The notes: generated by a model from the sequence alone, not told the origin. A stretch of 64,000 nucleotides of DNA from Rosettibacter primus (GCF_036860675.1 NZ_JAYKGK010000001.1:660286-724285); one strand, 5' to 3'. Counted from the first letter of the stretch, positions 1 to 8,936 are shown. Translations and numbers: made by a program.

Positions 1-1082
1 AAATAATCGTAAGAAAATCCACCCCACAGTGGACCAAGAACTCTTGCAAAAGCAGAAAATGATTGATTCAAGCCAAGTATAGAACCCTGTTCTTCTTGCT
101 TTGAAAATTTCGAGATCATACTAAGTATTAGTGGCTGCAATATGCCTGTCCCTATTGACAAAATTGTAATTACTACTATAACACCAAAAAAATTCCCTCC
201 GTATGGAATTCCTGCTAAACCAATCATCATCAAAATTAAACCCAAAATTAAAAGTACTCTTTCAGAAATTTTATTTGTAAACTTAATTAATACACCTTGT
301 ACGATAGCTCCGATTACACCCATTATTCCAAAAAGAATACCATTTTGTTGATCAGTAAAGTGATAAAACTTGTAACCAAGTAATGCAAATGTTCCATATA
401 AATTTGCAATTGAAAAAATTATTATAAAAAAAATAAAAATCAGCAAACCCACAACAGGCTTTCTTAAAACATCTTGAATATACTTCACATCAAATAATTT
501 AAAATGAAGATTCATTCTTTCAGATTTCAACTGCTTAGATTCAGGTAAAATTAACAATGCAAATAAAAATGCAGTAAAAGAAAAAACTGCGCTACTTAAT
601 CCAGCAACAGCATAACCGAACTTTGCAATAAATGCCCCAATTAAAGGTCCGAACACAAATCCCAATCCAAATGCAACCCCAATAATTCCCATTCCTTTAA
701 GTCTTTCTTCTGGTGGAGTTATATCAGCTATATATGCTTGAGCTACAGCAATATTACTGCCTCCAAGTCCAGCCAATGCTCTTGACAAAAATAAAATTAC
801 AAATGAATTAGCAAAACTAAATATCACATAAGAAATTGATGTTAATAATAATGTTGCTGCAATTATTGGTTTTCTTCCAATAACATCAGATAATTTCCCT
901 AGTAATGGATTAAATAAAAATTGCATCAAAGAAAAAATTGCTACGATTATACCAATGCCATAATCTTGCACTCCTAATTCTTTACTTGCGAATGTTGGCA
1001 AAATGGGAATTAATATTCCAAAGCCCATTAAATCTATGAATATTGTAAAAAATATTACCGAAAGAGATGCTTTATTTTTCAT
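1..1082 (-). CDS. MFS drug/metabolite exporter (3' end outside window)
   Basis: The first 360 codons of a 12-helix major facilitator transporter can be read on the minus strand. It starts at ATG 1080-1082 (MKNKASLSVIFFTIF) and runs off the left edge, so the C-terminus is missing. The loop after helix 2 carries the MFS signature GKLSDVIGRK (about residues 62-71). A second conserved stretch, DITPPEERLKGMG, lies in the central loop region and resembles TetA-type drug:proton antiporters. It follows the CapA-like gene by 42 bases and is probably the last gene of that minus-strand run. The substrate cannot be told from sequence; efflux is an inference from family membership. Confidence 0.85.
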   Translation of the reverse strand, partial: MKNKASLSVIFFTIFIDLMGFGILIPILPTFASKELGVQDYGIGIIVAIFSLMQFLFNPLLGKLSDVIGRKPIIAATLLLTSISYVIFSFANSFVILFLSRALAGLGGSNIAVAQAYIADITPPEERLKGMGIIGVAFGLGFVFGPLIGAFIAKFGYAVAGLSSAVFSFTAFLFALLILPESKQLKSERMNLHFKLFDVKYIQDVLRKPVVGLLIFIFFIIIFSIANLYGTFALLGYKFYHFTDQQNGILFGIMGVIGAIVQGVLIKFTNKISERVLLILGLILMMIGLAGIPYGGNFFGVIVVITILSIGTGILQPLILSMISKFSKQEEQGSILGLNQSFSAFARVLGPLWGGFSYDY

Positions 1083-1124
1083 ATTTGTTTAAATATTGAC
1101 CCGTAAAGATATGAAATTAGCTTA

Positions 1125-2303
1125 TTATTTATTATTCTGTTTTAAAAACATTTCCATTGTATCGTAGTAACTTCTTTTGATTAACTTCTTATCATGATTG
1201 TTAAGAAAATAAAATTCATTTATTTTATTTGTATCAGATGGAATTATATAAAATTGATTTTTGCCATCAACCAAACCTTTATAAACCCATGTAGGAATTA
1301 TTGAGATACTATCAAACGAAACCACACTGCCATTTTTACTCATACGAATATTTAAAATTACTCCCGCATCAGAATATCTCCATCTTTGATTCGAAATAAA
1401 ATTTCCCAAAGAATATGCAACTAATGTTTTGCCAATTTTATTGTTACTTGAATTACGAACCATTATTGGTTGAACAACATGCGGGTGACTTGCAACAATT
1501 ATATCTGCCCCATACTCAATTGTTTTCTTTACAATTTCTTTTTGATATAAAGATGGCTTCCTTTTATACTCATCTCCGAAATGAAAGTAAACCAAAATTA
1601 TATCAACAGACTTTTCTTTTAATTTTTTAATCTCTTTTTTAATCAAAGTAGTATCGATAATTTTAACAGCATATTTATTGTATTTATTCAGATTGATATT
1701 CAAACCATAAGTATAAGCTAATAAACCTATTTTAAAATTTTTTTTATTTATAATTCTTAATGAATCATAATCACTTTGTGATAAGTAAGTCCCCAGATAA
1801 TCAATTTGATTTGCTTTCAACACTTTGATTGTTCTAATAATTCCTGAAAACCCTTGATCAAAAGAGTGATTATTAGAAGTATACAAAATGTCAAATTTTG
1901 CGTATTTCAATGCCTCTACAAATTCTGGAGGAGAATTAAAAAGCGGATAACCTTTATAACTATCTTTTTCTTCACCTATAACAGTTTCTAAATTTCCAAA
2001 TGTAATGTCAGAATTTTCAAGAAATTTTTTAATGTATTTAAATGATGGTTTGAAATCGAAACTGTCTTTATTTATTTGAGAAGAAATGACCTGGGGAAGA
2101 TGACACATTAAATCGCCAACAAATGTTAATTTAATTACTGAGATTGAATCTTGGGATAAAATACTTACAGAGTTATTAAAACATACCCCAAATAGAAATG
2201 AGTAAGAAAAAATTAATGCTGCAATAGAAAAAAATTTTATAAGGAATGATTTGAAAAAGAGGCTGGATAAAATAATCCAGCCCCTAAAAAATATATTATT
2301 CAC
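1125..2303 (-). CDS. CapA-family (PGA_cap) metallophosphoesterase-like protein
   Basis: A 392-codon frame with an N-terminal hydrophobic segment (about residues 18-40, signal peptide or anchor) followed by a CapA/PgsA-type domain. Visible motifs are FVGDLMCH (61-68), NLE (about 104), NNHSFDQG (about 142) and IIVASHPHVVQP, the last carrying metal-binding His residues. Family members are linked to poly-gamma-glutamate or capsule synthesis, but many are simply extracytoplasmic phosphoesterase-like proteins. The only canonical start codon ahead of the domain is GTG at 2303, which overlaps the last codons of the Hc1-like gene (AGTGAATAA). An intrinsic terminator hairpin lies just inside this frame. 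Either translation is coupled to the upstream gene, or a non-canonical start is used after the hairpin. Confidence 0.8.
   Translation of the reverse strand: MNNIFFRGWIILSSLFFKSFLIKFFSIAALIFSYSFLFGVCFNNSVSILSQDSISVIKLTFVGDLMCHLPQVISSQINKDSFDFKPSFKYIKKFLENSDITFGNLETVIGEEKDSYKGYPLFNSPPEFVEALKYAKFDILYTSNNHSFDQGFSGIIRTIKVLKANQIDYLGTYLSQSDYDSLRIINKKNFKIGLLAYTYGLNINLNKYNKYAVKIIDTTLIKKEIKKLKEKSVDIILVYFHFGDEYKRKPSLYQKEIVKKTIEYGADIIVASHPHVVQPIMVRNSSNNKIGKTLVAYSLGNFISNQRWRYSDAGVILNIRMSKNGSVVSFDSISIIPTWVYKGLVDGKNQFYIIPSDTNKINEFYFLNNHDKKLIKRSYYDTMEMFLKQNNK
2252..2284 (-). terminator. Intrinsic terminator after the Hc1-like gene, inside the capA 5' frame
   Basis: On the minus strand a stem GGGGCTGGAT / ATCCAGCCTC (10 bp with one G-U pair, loop TATTTT) is followed directly by CTTTTTC. 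It begins 12 bases after the Hc1-like stop codon. It therefore ends the upstream message while lying within the only GTG-initiated frame of the CapA-like gene. Confidence 0.75.
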
Positions 2304-2490
2304 TTTTTGTAGCTTTACGCTGTGCCTTTACTTCTTGAATTTCATTTCTAATTTCTTGAGCCATTTTTTTCAGCTCGCTCAATCCTTTTCTTAGACGAGT
2401 GCCTGCAGCTGCCTGGCCCTTTTCATAAAATTTAATTACATCTGTTTCTAAACTTTTAACGAACTCTACTAAATTTTGATACTTTTGCAT
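2296..2490 (-). CDS. Histone H1/Hc1-like small DNA-binding protein
   Basis: A 64-residue, highly charged helical protein that begins MQKYQNLVEFVKSLE and ends in a Lys/Arg-rich tail (QRKATKSE). The central part, AAGTRLRKGLSELKKMAQEIR, matches my knowledge of the small Hc1-like 'histone H1' proteins common in Bacteroidota, which are thought to be nucleoid-associated. An upstream in-frame ATG exists at 2500-2502, but a GGAGG ribosome-binding site lies between the two ATGs, so ATG 2488-2490 is preferred. It follows the Fe-S oxidoreductase by 17 bases and is followed by an intrinsic terminator. No direct DNA-binding evidence is available from sequence alone. Confidence 0.8.
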   Translation of the reverse strand: MQKYQNLVEFVKSLETDVIKFYEKGQAAAGTRLRKGLSELKKMAQEIRNEIQEVKAQRKATKSE

Positions 2491-2507
2491 GTATACCTCC
2501 ATAATTT

Positions 2508-4511
2508 TTAATTAATTAATAAGTTTTCAAGAATTATTTCGGAAATATCTTTAACGGTAATTTCATCTGATTTATTAAAAGATTTTAATCCGTCAGAAAG
2601 CATAGTCATACAGAAAGGACAAGCTGAGGCAATAATATTTGCATTTGTTTTAAGTGCTTCCTTTGTTCGATTTTCATTAATTCTTTCACCCTCATTTTCT
2701 TCGAGAAACATTCTTCCACCGCCAGCTCCACAGCAAAAACCTCGATCTCTATTTCGTTCCATTTCAACTAAATTTATGCCATTTATCATTTTCAGAGATT
2801 CTCTAGGTGAATCATAAATATTGTTATATCGCCCAAGATAACATGAATCATGATAAGTAATTTTCTGTTTTAGAGATTCATTTTTCAATTTTAATTTTCC
2901 CTCTTTCAATAAATCCAAAATAAAATCAGAATGATGAATAACTTCATAATTTCCACCGAAATGAGGATATTCATTTTTCAACATATTAAAACAGTGCGGA
3001 CAACCTGTTACAATTTTTTTAACATTATACCTGTTCAGAGTTTCAACATTTTCTTGAATTAACATTTGAGCTAGATATTCATTTCCTAATTTTCGAGCAA
3101 CATCTCCCGTACATTTTTCTTCAACGCCCAGAATTCTAAATTCAATATTCGCATTTTGCATCAATTTTGCAATTGATTTCGTCACTTTTTGATACCGTGA
3201 ATCAAAAGAACCAGCACATCCAACCCAGAATAATATTTCACAATTTGAATCTTCTGCCATTGTTTTGATATTCATTCCTTCTGCCCAGTTTGCTCTATCC
3301 TGTGCATTAAAAGCCCATGGCGTGAAATTCGTTTCTATATTTTTAAAAACAGCATTTAATTCAGATGGGAAATTAGATTCCATTAGAACAAGATTTCTCC
3401 TTAAATCAACAATTGTATCGATGTGTTCGATTGTAACAGGACATTCATTCATGCAAGCTCCACATGTTGTACAAGCCCATACTTCTTCATCAGTTATATA
3501 ATCATGTATAAGTGACTTTGTTAAAATTTCATTTTCTTTTATCCCATTTACTATTAAAGGAGCTTTATCTTCAGTTCTGTAACGAATATTTTTTATTATC
3601 TCACGAGGAGATAATTTTTTGCCGGTATTTGAAGCTGGGCATGCATCTGTGCATCGTCCACATTCAGTGCATGCAAAACCATCAAGGATTTGTTTCCATG
3701 TCAAATGTTCAAAATCTGCCGCTCCATATTGACTTATATTTTCATCTTCAAGATTAATATTCTTTAAAACATATTTTTCATTACCAAGTTTTGAGAAGTA
3801 AACATTCGGAATTGATGAAATAACATGAAAATGTTTCGAGTAAGGCAAAAAATTTAAAAAGCTTAACACAAGCAGAATGTGGATCCACCAAAAAATTTCA
3901 TAAGATACTTTTGATATTGAAACAGCATTTGCAAAGAAATATTTGCTTAACACAGTCGAGATTGGTCTGTATTCATTTGCTGATAGTGTGAAATTATTTG
4001 AAGCTATATGCGCAGAATTCTGTCCAAACATAGAAACAACTACTCCCAATATCAAAAGCAAGATTATTGCAGCATCTAAATTTCCTTCTTTCCCTACATT
4101 GAGTCTTGGGACTTTTATAATAAATCTTCTATAAAGAGCAATTAAAACAGAAGTAATAACAAGTAACCCAAATAAATCTTGAATAAATGTAATTATTTTA
4201 TAGAATGAACCTATAAATTCCCAGCTGAAATTTGAATAGAATCCCTGTATGATTGATTCAAGCACTGCAAGAAGAAAAATTATAAAGCCCCAGAAAATGA
4301 AGAAATGAATTATACCGGCAACAGGTTCTCTCAATAATTTTGATTGAGCAAAAGCAATTTTCAATACATTTTTAATTCTTTCTCCAGGATTATTAAATCT
4401 ATCTTCTTTTTGTCCAATAAAAATATATTGTAAAATTTTTTTTACATTATAAATAAATAATCCAATTGCACAGAAGAATACAATTATAAAAATTATATTT
4501 TTAGCATTCAT
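2508..4511 (-). CDS. Membrane-bound Fe-S oxidoreductase (HdrD/GlpC-like, CCG domains)
   Basis: A 667-residue protein with three parts. The N-terminal 230 residues contain about five membrane helices resembling the nitrate reductase gamma/cytochrome b region. Two [4Fe-4S] motifs follow, CTECGRCTDACP (281-292) and CTTCGACMNECP (347-358). The C-terminal half has two CCG-type cysteine clusters, including GCPHC and FCCGAGGGRMF (about 596). This architecture is that of heterodisulfide-reductase-like quinone reductases, including proposed ETF:menaquinone oxidoreductases. A role passing electrons from fatty-acid beta-oxidation to menaquinone is an inference, supported only weakly by the acyl-CoA dehydrogenase 2 kb away on the other strand. 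It follows bioY by 29 bases. Confidence 0.85.
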   Translation of the reverse strand: MNAKNIIFIIVFFCAIGLFIYNVKKILQYIFIGQKEDRFNNPGERIKNVLKIAFAQSKLLREPVAGIIHFFIFWGFIIFLLAVLESIIQGFYSNFSWEFIGSFYKIITFIQDLFGLLVITSVLIALYRRFIIKVPRLNVGKEGNLDAAIILLLILGVVVSMFGQNSAHIASNNFTLSANEYRPISTVLSKYFFANAVSISKVSYEIFWWIHILLVLSFLNFLPYSKHFHVISSIPNVYFSKLGNEKYVLKNINLEDENISQYGAADFEHLTWKQILDGFACTECGRCTDACPASNTGKKLSPREIIKNIRYRTEDKAPLIVNGIKENEILTKSLIHDYITDEEVWACTTCGACMNECPVTIEHIDTIVDLRRNLVLMESNFPSELNAVFKNIETNFTPWAFNAQDRANWAEGMNIKTMAEDSNCEILFWVGCAGSFDSRYQKVTKSIAKLMQNANIEFRILGVEEKCTGDVARKLGNEYLAQMLIQENVETLNRYNVKKIVTGCPHCFNMLKNEYPHFGGNYEVIHHSDFILDLLKEGKLKLKNESLKQKITYHDSCYLGRYNNIYDSPRESLKMINGINLVEMERNRDRGFCCGAGGGRMFLEENEGERINENRTKEALKTNANIIASACPFCMTMLSDGLKSFNKSDEITVKDISEIILENLLIN

Positions 4512-4540
4512 TTTTCATCCGAAAATTGTAAACGAATTTC

Positions 4541-5107
4541 TCATTCTTTATGATATTTAATTTTAATTGCTTTATAAATGCTAAATGCTGCAATTATTTT
4601 AATAAAATCCCATAGAGAAAAAATAAATGCACCGCTTACAAAAGCCTGCTTAAAATTACCATTTAAGAATAATGACAGATATAATGCTCCTCCAGTTAAA
4701 ATTATCAATTCACCAAGCATAAAAGAAACTAAAACAAACAGATTGTTGATTTTCTTTTCAATTAAATAACCGGTTAAAAATGCAGCAAAAGGAAATGACA
4801 ATAAATAACCTCCTGTAGGTCCAAATAATTTCAAAATTCCTGCACTAAAACCTGCAAAAACAGGTAATCCTAAAATTCCTGCCAATAAATATATAACTTG
4901 ACTTAATAAACCATTTCTCGCACCTAAAAATGCTCCTGACAAAAGCACAATCATCGTTTGAAGTGTAAATGGGACAGGTTGAACAGGAATCATTAATTGA
5001 GCACTAAGAAATGTAAGTATTGAAAAAGAAAATATTCCCAATAATTGATTTGATTTGATTTTATTCAGCAATAAAACAAAATGATTGGATAATTCTTTTA
5101 CAATCAT
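4541..5107 (-). CDS. bioY: Biotin transporter BioY (S component of an ECF transporter)
   Basis: A 188-residue, six-helix membrane protein with the BioY signatures PVQPVPFTLQTM (about 42-53), LLSGAFLGARNG and LLAGILGLPVFAG, followed by FGPTGGYLLSFP. BioY binds and imports biotin, alone or with the EcfAT energising module. No EcfAT genes are in this window. The start ATG 5105-5107 has a GGTGAGG ribosome-binding site. The gene lies 13 bases after the alpha/beta hydrolase gene and is probably cotranscribed with it. Imported biotin would serve the AccB/AccC carboxylase encoded at 38-40 kb. No BirA operator was recognised. Confidence 0.95.
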   Translation of the reverse strand: MIVKELSNHFVLLLNKIKSNQLLGIFSFSILTFLSAQLMIPVQPVPFTLQTMIVLLSGAFLGARNGLLSQVIYLLAGILGLPVFAGFSAGILKLFGPTGGYLLSFPFAAFLTGYLIEKKINNLFVLVSFMLGELIILTGGALYLSLFLNGNFKQAFVSGAFIFSLWDFIKIIAAFSIYKAIKIKYHKE

Positions 5108-5120
5108 ACCTCACCTTTTT

Positions 5121-5954
5121 TTATTTAAGATTATTTTGAAAAAAATATAATGTTGTTTCTAACACTCTTTCAAATTTATCATTTGAACCATTGAAAGGGT
5201 GAACGATATCAAAAGTATGACCAGTACCATAAATTTTGAAAAATTCTGTTTTAGTTTTATCTGACCACTCATATAATTGCATAGCTTCTTTCACCGGAAC
5301 TACCATATCCTGATTGCCATGAACAATTAATATTGGTCTATTAAACTGAGAGATTGCTTTTTGTATATTCAAGAAATCATCTGAATTTTTTTCAATATCT
5401 TCAAGAAGCGAGATATTTAATTTCATTATTTGCTTTGTTCTTGTATTTATTATTTCGATATAACCTTTTTTGCGCCATTCATCTTTTTGTCTCTGTGTAT
5501 ATCTATCAAGTTTTGATATTGAGGCCCAGAGACTAACACAACTAATATCTTTTCTTTTACTTGCTGTTAAAATGGCAACTGCACCTCCTCTGCTATGTCC
5601 AATATATCCTATTTTACCTTTAAAATTAATTTTAAAGAAATCAGATTTTAATGCATCAGTAATCTCGTTCAATTCCCTTATTTCTCGCGAAATAGTATTC
5701 TTAGAAAATTTATCAAGTTCTGTAAATTCTGTTAAATTTTCTCCAATTCCATTAAAAGAAAAATTAAATGTTACAACAAAAAATCCATTGTTTGCAAAAT
5801 AATTGCCAAGATAAGGAACAAACCCCCAATCTTTAAATCCTTTGAAACCATGGACAAAAATAACTGCATTTCCACTAAATTTATTTTTATTCAAGTAAGT
5901 GGTGATAGCAAGTTTTTCATTATCTGAAGCTAAAAAAGTAAAATTTTCAATCAT
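5121..5954 (-). CDS. Alpha/beta hydrolase (dienelactone hydrolase/esterase-like)
   Basis: A 277-residue cytoplasmic alpha/beta hydrolase. The oxyanion region is VIFVHGFKGFKDWG (about 31-44), the nucleophile elbow is GHSRGG (Ser near residue 122), and an acid is provided near HGNQDMVVPV (about 215). The catalytic His lies in GTGHTFDIVHPF (about 245). The natural substrate cannot be predicted. It is the first gene of the minus-strand run toward bioY and the Fe-S oxidoreductase. No signal peptide is seen. About 160 bases separate it from the divergent gene at 6115, a region that holds promoters for both directions, although I could not identify a consensus match in it. Confidence 0.85.
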   Translation of the reverse strand: MIENFTFLASDNEKLAITTYLNKNKFSGNAVIFVHGFKGFKDWGFVPYLGNYFANNGFFVVTFNFSFNGIGENLTEFTELDKFSKNTISREIRELNEITDALKSDFFKINFKGKIGYIGHSRGGAVAILTASKRKDISCVSLWASISKLDRYTQRQKDEWRKKGYIEIINTRTKQIMKLNISLLEDIEKNSDDFLNIQKAISQFNRPILIVHGNQDMVVPVKEAMQLYEWSDKTKTEFFKIYGTGHTFDIVHPFNGSNDKFERVLETTLYFFQNNLK

Positions 5955-6114
5955 ATAATGCGAAATATGAATATTAGCTATTCGAAAGTCAAGAAATTAG
6001 ATAAAATTTGATTTCGAGAAAAAAATATTAATCTAATTTTAAGTTAGCATTGCTCACTAAAGCTTTCCATTTTTTTTACGATTATAAGTTAGAAAAAATA
6101 GCCATTAAAGAAAA

Positions 6115-6402
6115 ATGACAATAGAAGAAAAAGCAAAATGGTTTGATGTAGCAATGAGATTTGGTTTAGAGGGTAAAATCCACCTCGTTATGAAATCATA
6201 TAAAAACGGTGTAGCAAAATGGGCTATTGTTAATACAGAAAATAACACTGTGTTAAATTCAAATTTAGAATGGGAACCGGAGCCACCTGCCAAAAAAAGA
6301 GATGAAAGCTTTTTAATTAGAACAAGATTTAGTTTTGAGGATGCAGTTGCTCTCTACAAACAATATAAAATGTTTGCTGTAGAAACATCACAAGCAGTTT
6401 AA
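6115..6402 (+). CDS. Small conserved-looking hypothetical protein (95 aa)
   Basis: A 95-residue soluble protein (MTIEEKAKWFDVAMRFGLEG...). It has no signal peptide, membrane segment or motif that I recognise. It reads like a compact alpha/beta domain with a strand-rich middle (HLVMKSYKNGVAKWAIVN) and a helical C-terminus. It stands alone between the divergent hydrolase gene and the acyl-CoA dehydrogenase, with 89 bases to the latter. Codon use and composition match its neighbours, and the opposite-strand frame over the same bases looks like a shadow. Function unknown. Confidence 0.6.
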   Translation: MTIEEKAKWFDVAMRFGLEGKIHLVMKSYKNGVAKWAIVNTENNTVLNSNLEWEPEPPAKKRDESFLIRTRFSFEDAVALYKQYKMFAVETSQAV

Positions 6403-6491
6403 TTTTTCTTCTAATAAACATTTCTTCATTGATTTTATTTTAGTATCCATTTCTTTATTTTACATCAACAAATCAAAAATTCTTAATTAAT

Positions 6492-7643
6492 ATGATGATT
6501 AAGTTTACAGAAGAACAAGAAATGCTGCGTTCAATGGTAAGAGAATTTACAAACGCAGAAATTAAACCATTAGCAAAAAAAATTGATGAACAAGAATTTA
6601 TTCCACAAGAATTAATTAAAAAAATTGCTGAAATTGGATTATTAGGCACTGCATTCCCTGAAAAATATGGTGGGGGTGGATTTGGTGAAGTAGGATATTG
6701 CATTGCTCAAGAGGAAATTGCAAGAGGATGCGGAGCTACTGCAACATTTATTGGGGCACATCAATCTATTGGAACAAATGCCATTTATATTGGAGGATCA
6801 GAAGAATTAAAACAAAAATATTTGCCATCACTTACATCTGGTGAAAAAATTGCTGCATTTTGCCTTACCGAAGCTGAAGCTGGTTCAGACTCTTTTAACT
6901 TAAAAACCACTGCAGTAAAGAAAAATGACAAATGGATTATTAATGGTGAAAAACTCTGGATTACTAATGGAGCTATTGCCGATGTATTTTCTGTTTTTGC
7001 AAGAACAAGTAAAGGCATAACTGGCTTTGTCGTTGAAAAAAATTTCGAAGGTGTTGAAATTGGTCCTAACGAAAAAAAACTTGGTATAAGAGGAAGTGTA
7101 ACAAATGCAATTAGATTTAATAATGTAGAAGTTCCCTCAGAAAACATAATTGGTACTGAAGGCAGAGGTTTTGCAATTGCAATGAAAACTTTGGATGCAG
7201 GAAGATTAACAGTAGGGGCGTGTAGTATTGGAGCTGCTAAAGAATTGCTCGAACTTTCAGTTCAATATGCTACTCAAAGAATTCAGTTTGACCAACCAAT
7301 TTCTAATTTTGAAGCAATTCAATTTATGATTGCAGATATGACAACTAAAATTTATTTAATGGAAAGCATACTTTATCGAGCAGCTGAAAAATATGATAAA
7401 GGTCTGGATATAAGTCATGATGCAGCAATTGTAAAACTTTATTGTTCGGAAGCTGTTTCAAAAATTGCTGATATGGCAGTTCAAATTCATGGCGGTATGG
7501 GATATTCCAGAGAACTTCCAATTGAAAGATTTTATAGAGATGTAAGAATTCTAAAAATTTTTGAAGGAACAAGTGAGATTCAGAAATTAATTATAAGCAA
7601 AAAAACTATTAAGAATCAGGGTAAATGGAAATTCAATGGCTAA
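6492..7643 (+). CDS. Acyl-CoA dehydrogenase (short/medium-chain type)
   Basis: A 383-residue FAD flavoenzyme that introduces the alpha,beta double bond in acyl-CoA and passes electrons to ETF. The FAD-binding stretch is FCLTEAEAGSD (about 118-128) and the substrate loop is WITNGAIAD. The second signature IHGGMGYSRELPIERFYRD is near residue 335. The catalytic Glu is in FEGTSEIQ (Glu about 358), the position used in short/medium-chain dehydrogenases. The start is MMIK, with ATG at either 6492 or 6495. The last eight bases (ATGGCTAA) overlap the start of the HisA-like gene, so the two are translationally coupled. Confidence 0.95.
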   Translation: MMIKFTEEQEMLRSMVREFTNAEIKPLAKKIDEQEFIPQELIKKIAEIGLLGTAFPEKYGGGGFGEVGYCIAQEEIARGCGATATFIGAHQSIGTNAIYIGGSEELKQKYLPSLTSGEKIAAFCLTEAEAGSDSFNLKTTAVKKNDKWIINGEKLWITNGAIADVFSVFARTSKGITGFVVEKNFEGVEIGPNEKKLGIRGSVTNAIRFNNVEVPSENIIGTEGRGFAIAMKTLDAGRLTVGACSIGAAKELLELSVQYATQRIQFDQPISNFEAIQFMIADMTTKIYLMESILYRAAEKYDKGLDISHDAAIVKLYCSEAVSKIADMAVQIHGGMGYSRELPIERFYRDVRILKIFEGTSEIQKLIISKKTIKNQGKWKFNG

Positions 7644-8388
7644 ACTTTTAGTTATTCCTTCAATTGATATACAAGATGGTAAGACCGTTAGAGTTGTTCA
7701 AGGGATTCCAGAGTTAAATTGTCCTGCCTATGGAAATGACCCGGTAGAAATGGCTCTTATCTGGAGAGCAGAAAATGCAAAATGTCTTCATGTAGTAGAT
7801 TTTAATGCAGCTTGGGAACATTCACATGTTAATCATGAAATAATCAGAAAAATTTGTGAAGCAGTAATAATACCCGTTGAACTTGGTGGAGGCATCAGAA
7901 ATTTTGAAGATGCTAAAATTGCTTTTGATTTAGGAGTAGCAAGAATTGTAATTGGCACTTTAGCATTTGAAAACCCAAAAGAATTTTCAAAAATTCTTGA
8001 GACATTTACACCCAACAAAGTCGTTGCGGCAATTGATGTAATTGAAAATCAGGTTGTTACACGTGGAAGAAGAGTTTTTACAGGAATAAATGCATTAGAT
8101 TATGCTCGCATGCTAAAAGAACTTGGTGCTCAACGTTACATTGTTACTGATGTTAGAAGAAATGGAATGATGCTTGGACCAAATATTGAACTTTCAAAAA
8201 ATATTGCAGAAGTTACGGAAAGAAAAGTTACTCATTCTGGCGGTATTGGTGGTTATCAGGACTTAATTAAGTTACAAAAAGAAGCTGAAGGCTATGTAGA
8301 CTCTGTTATAATAGGTAGAGCATTATACGAAAACAAATTCCCCTGTCAAAAAATCTGGCGTGTTGCCGAAGCAGGTTTATTTAATTAG
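7636..8388 (+). CDS. HisA-like phosphoribosyl isomerase (divergent)
   Basis: A 250-residue (beta/alpha)8 barrel of the HisA/HisF family. It begins LVIPSIDIQDGKTVRVVQG, with the first catalytic Asp in SID. It has ELGGGIRNFEDA (about 77), AAIDVIENQVVTRGR (about 133), IVTDVRRNGMMLGPN (second-half Asp), SGGIGGYQDL and VIIGRALYENKF near the end. True HisA isomerises ProFAR to PRFAR in histidine synthesis. This copy is outside any his operon and deviates at usual positions: the DG turn is EN, and the usual GW in the following loop is GR. It is coupled by an 8-base overlap to an acyl-CoA dehydrogenase. It may be the organism's HisA or a paralogue with another substrate. TrpF is encoded separately, so it is not needed as PriA. 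Confidence 0.8.
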   Translation: MAKLLVIPSIDIQDGKTVRVVQGIPELNCPAYGNDPVEMALIWRAENAKCLHVVDFNAAWEHSHVNHEIIRKICEAVIIPVELGGGIRNFEDAKIAFDLGVARIVIGTLAFENPKEFSKILETFTPNKVVAAIDVIENQVVTRGRRVFTGINALDYARMLKELGAQRYIVTDVRRNGMMLGPNIELSKNIAEVTERKVTHSGGIGGYQDLIKLQKEAEGYVDSVIIGRALYENKFPCQKIWRVAEAGLFN

Positions 8389-8397
8389 AGATTATAT

Positions 8398-8928
8398 ATG
8401 GAAAGAAAATCAAAAGTAAGCAGTAGTTTTTGGACAAACTTGTTTAAAACTCCAACAGAAAAAAGTGATTTAGAACAGGTTCTTCTATCTATGCCCCCCT
8501 TTAAAAATCTCAGCAACAAAAACTTTGCATCACTTTTAAAATTATTTCACAATAGAGTCTATGCCCCCAAAGAATATATTTTTTATCAAAACGACCCTGG
8601 CATTGGTTTGTATGTAATAATTAATGGAGAAATTTTAATCACATTTGAAGCTGAAGATAACGAAAGATTTGATCTGGCTCATCTAACAAGAGGAGATTTC
8701 TTCGGTGAGTTGGCACTGCTTGATAATGACAAACGCTCTGCTTCCGCTATTGCTCTTAAAGATTCTCAACTTGCAGTAATATTTAAACCTGATTTAGATG
8801 ATTTTATTGAAGCTCATCCAATTGATGGTATAAAAATTTTAAAAGGTATTGCTCAAATAATTTCAAGAAGATTAAGAAATCTAAATAAAGATTACATTGA
8901 GCTTTATAATAAACTTAGAAATAAATGA
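8398..8928 (+). CDS. Cyclic-nucleotide-binding domain protein (no HTH)
   Basis: A 176-residue protein consisting of one cNMP-binding beta-roll. YAPKEYIFYQNDPGIGLYVI is at about 53-72, and the phosphate-binding cassette is GDFFGELALLDNDKRSASAIA at about 100-120, containing the Glu and Arg that contact cAMP in Crp-type domains. Unlike Crp/Fnr it has no C-terminal helix-turn-helix, so it probably acts as an effector domain by protein contact. It lies 9 bases after hisA-like and 8 bases before the universal stress gene. It is a possible receptor for cAMP made by the CHASE2 cyclase at 54-56 kb; that link is inference only. Confidence 0.85.
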   Translation: MERKSKVSSSFWTNLFKTPTEKSDLEQVLLSMPPFKNLSNKNFASLLKLFHNRVYAPKEYIFYQNDPGIGLYVIINGEILITFEAEDNERFDLAHLTRGDFFGELALLDNDKRSASAIALKDSQLAVIFKPDLDDFIEAHPIDGIKILKGIAQIISRRLRNLNKDYIELYNKLRNK

Positions 8929-8936
8929 GGTGAAAT

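Noticed and set aside
142..351. Plus-strand frame of 69 codons near the left edge
   Set aside because: It lies wholly within the MFS transporter gene on the minus strand, whose motifs are clear.
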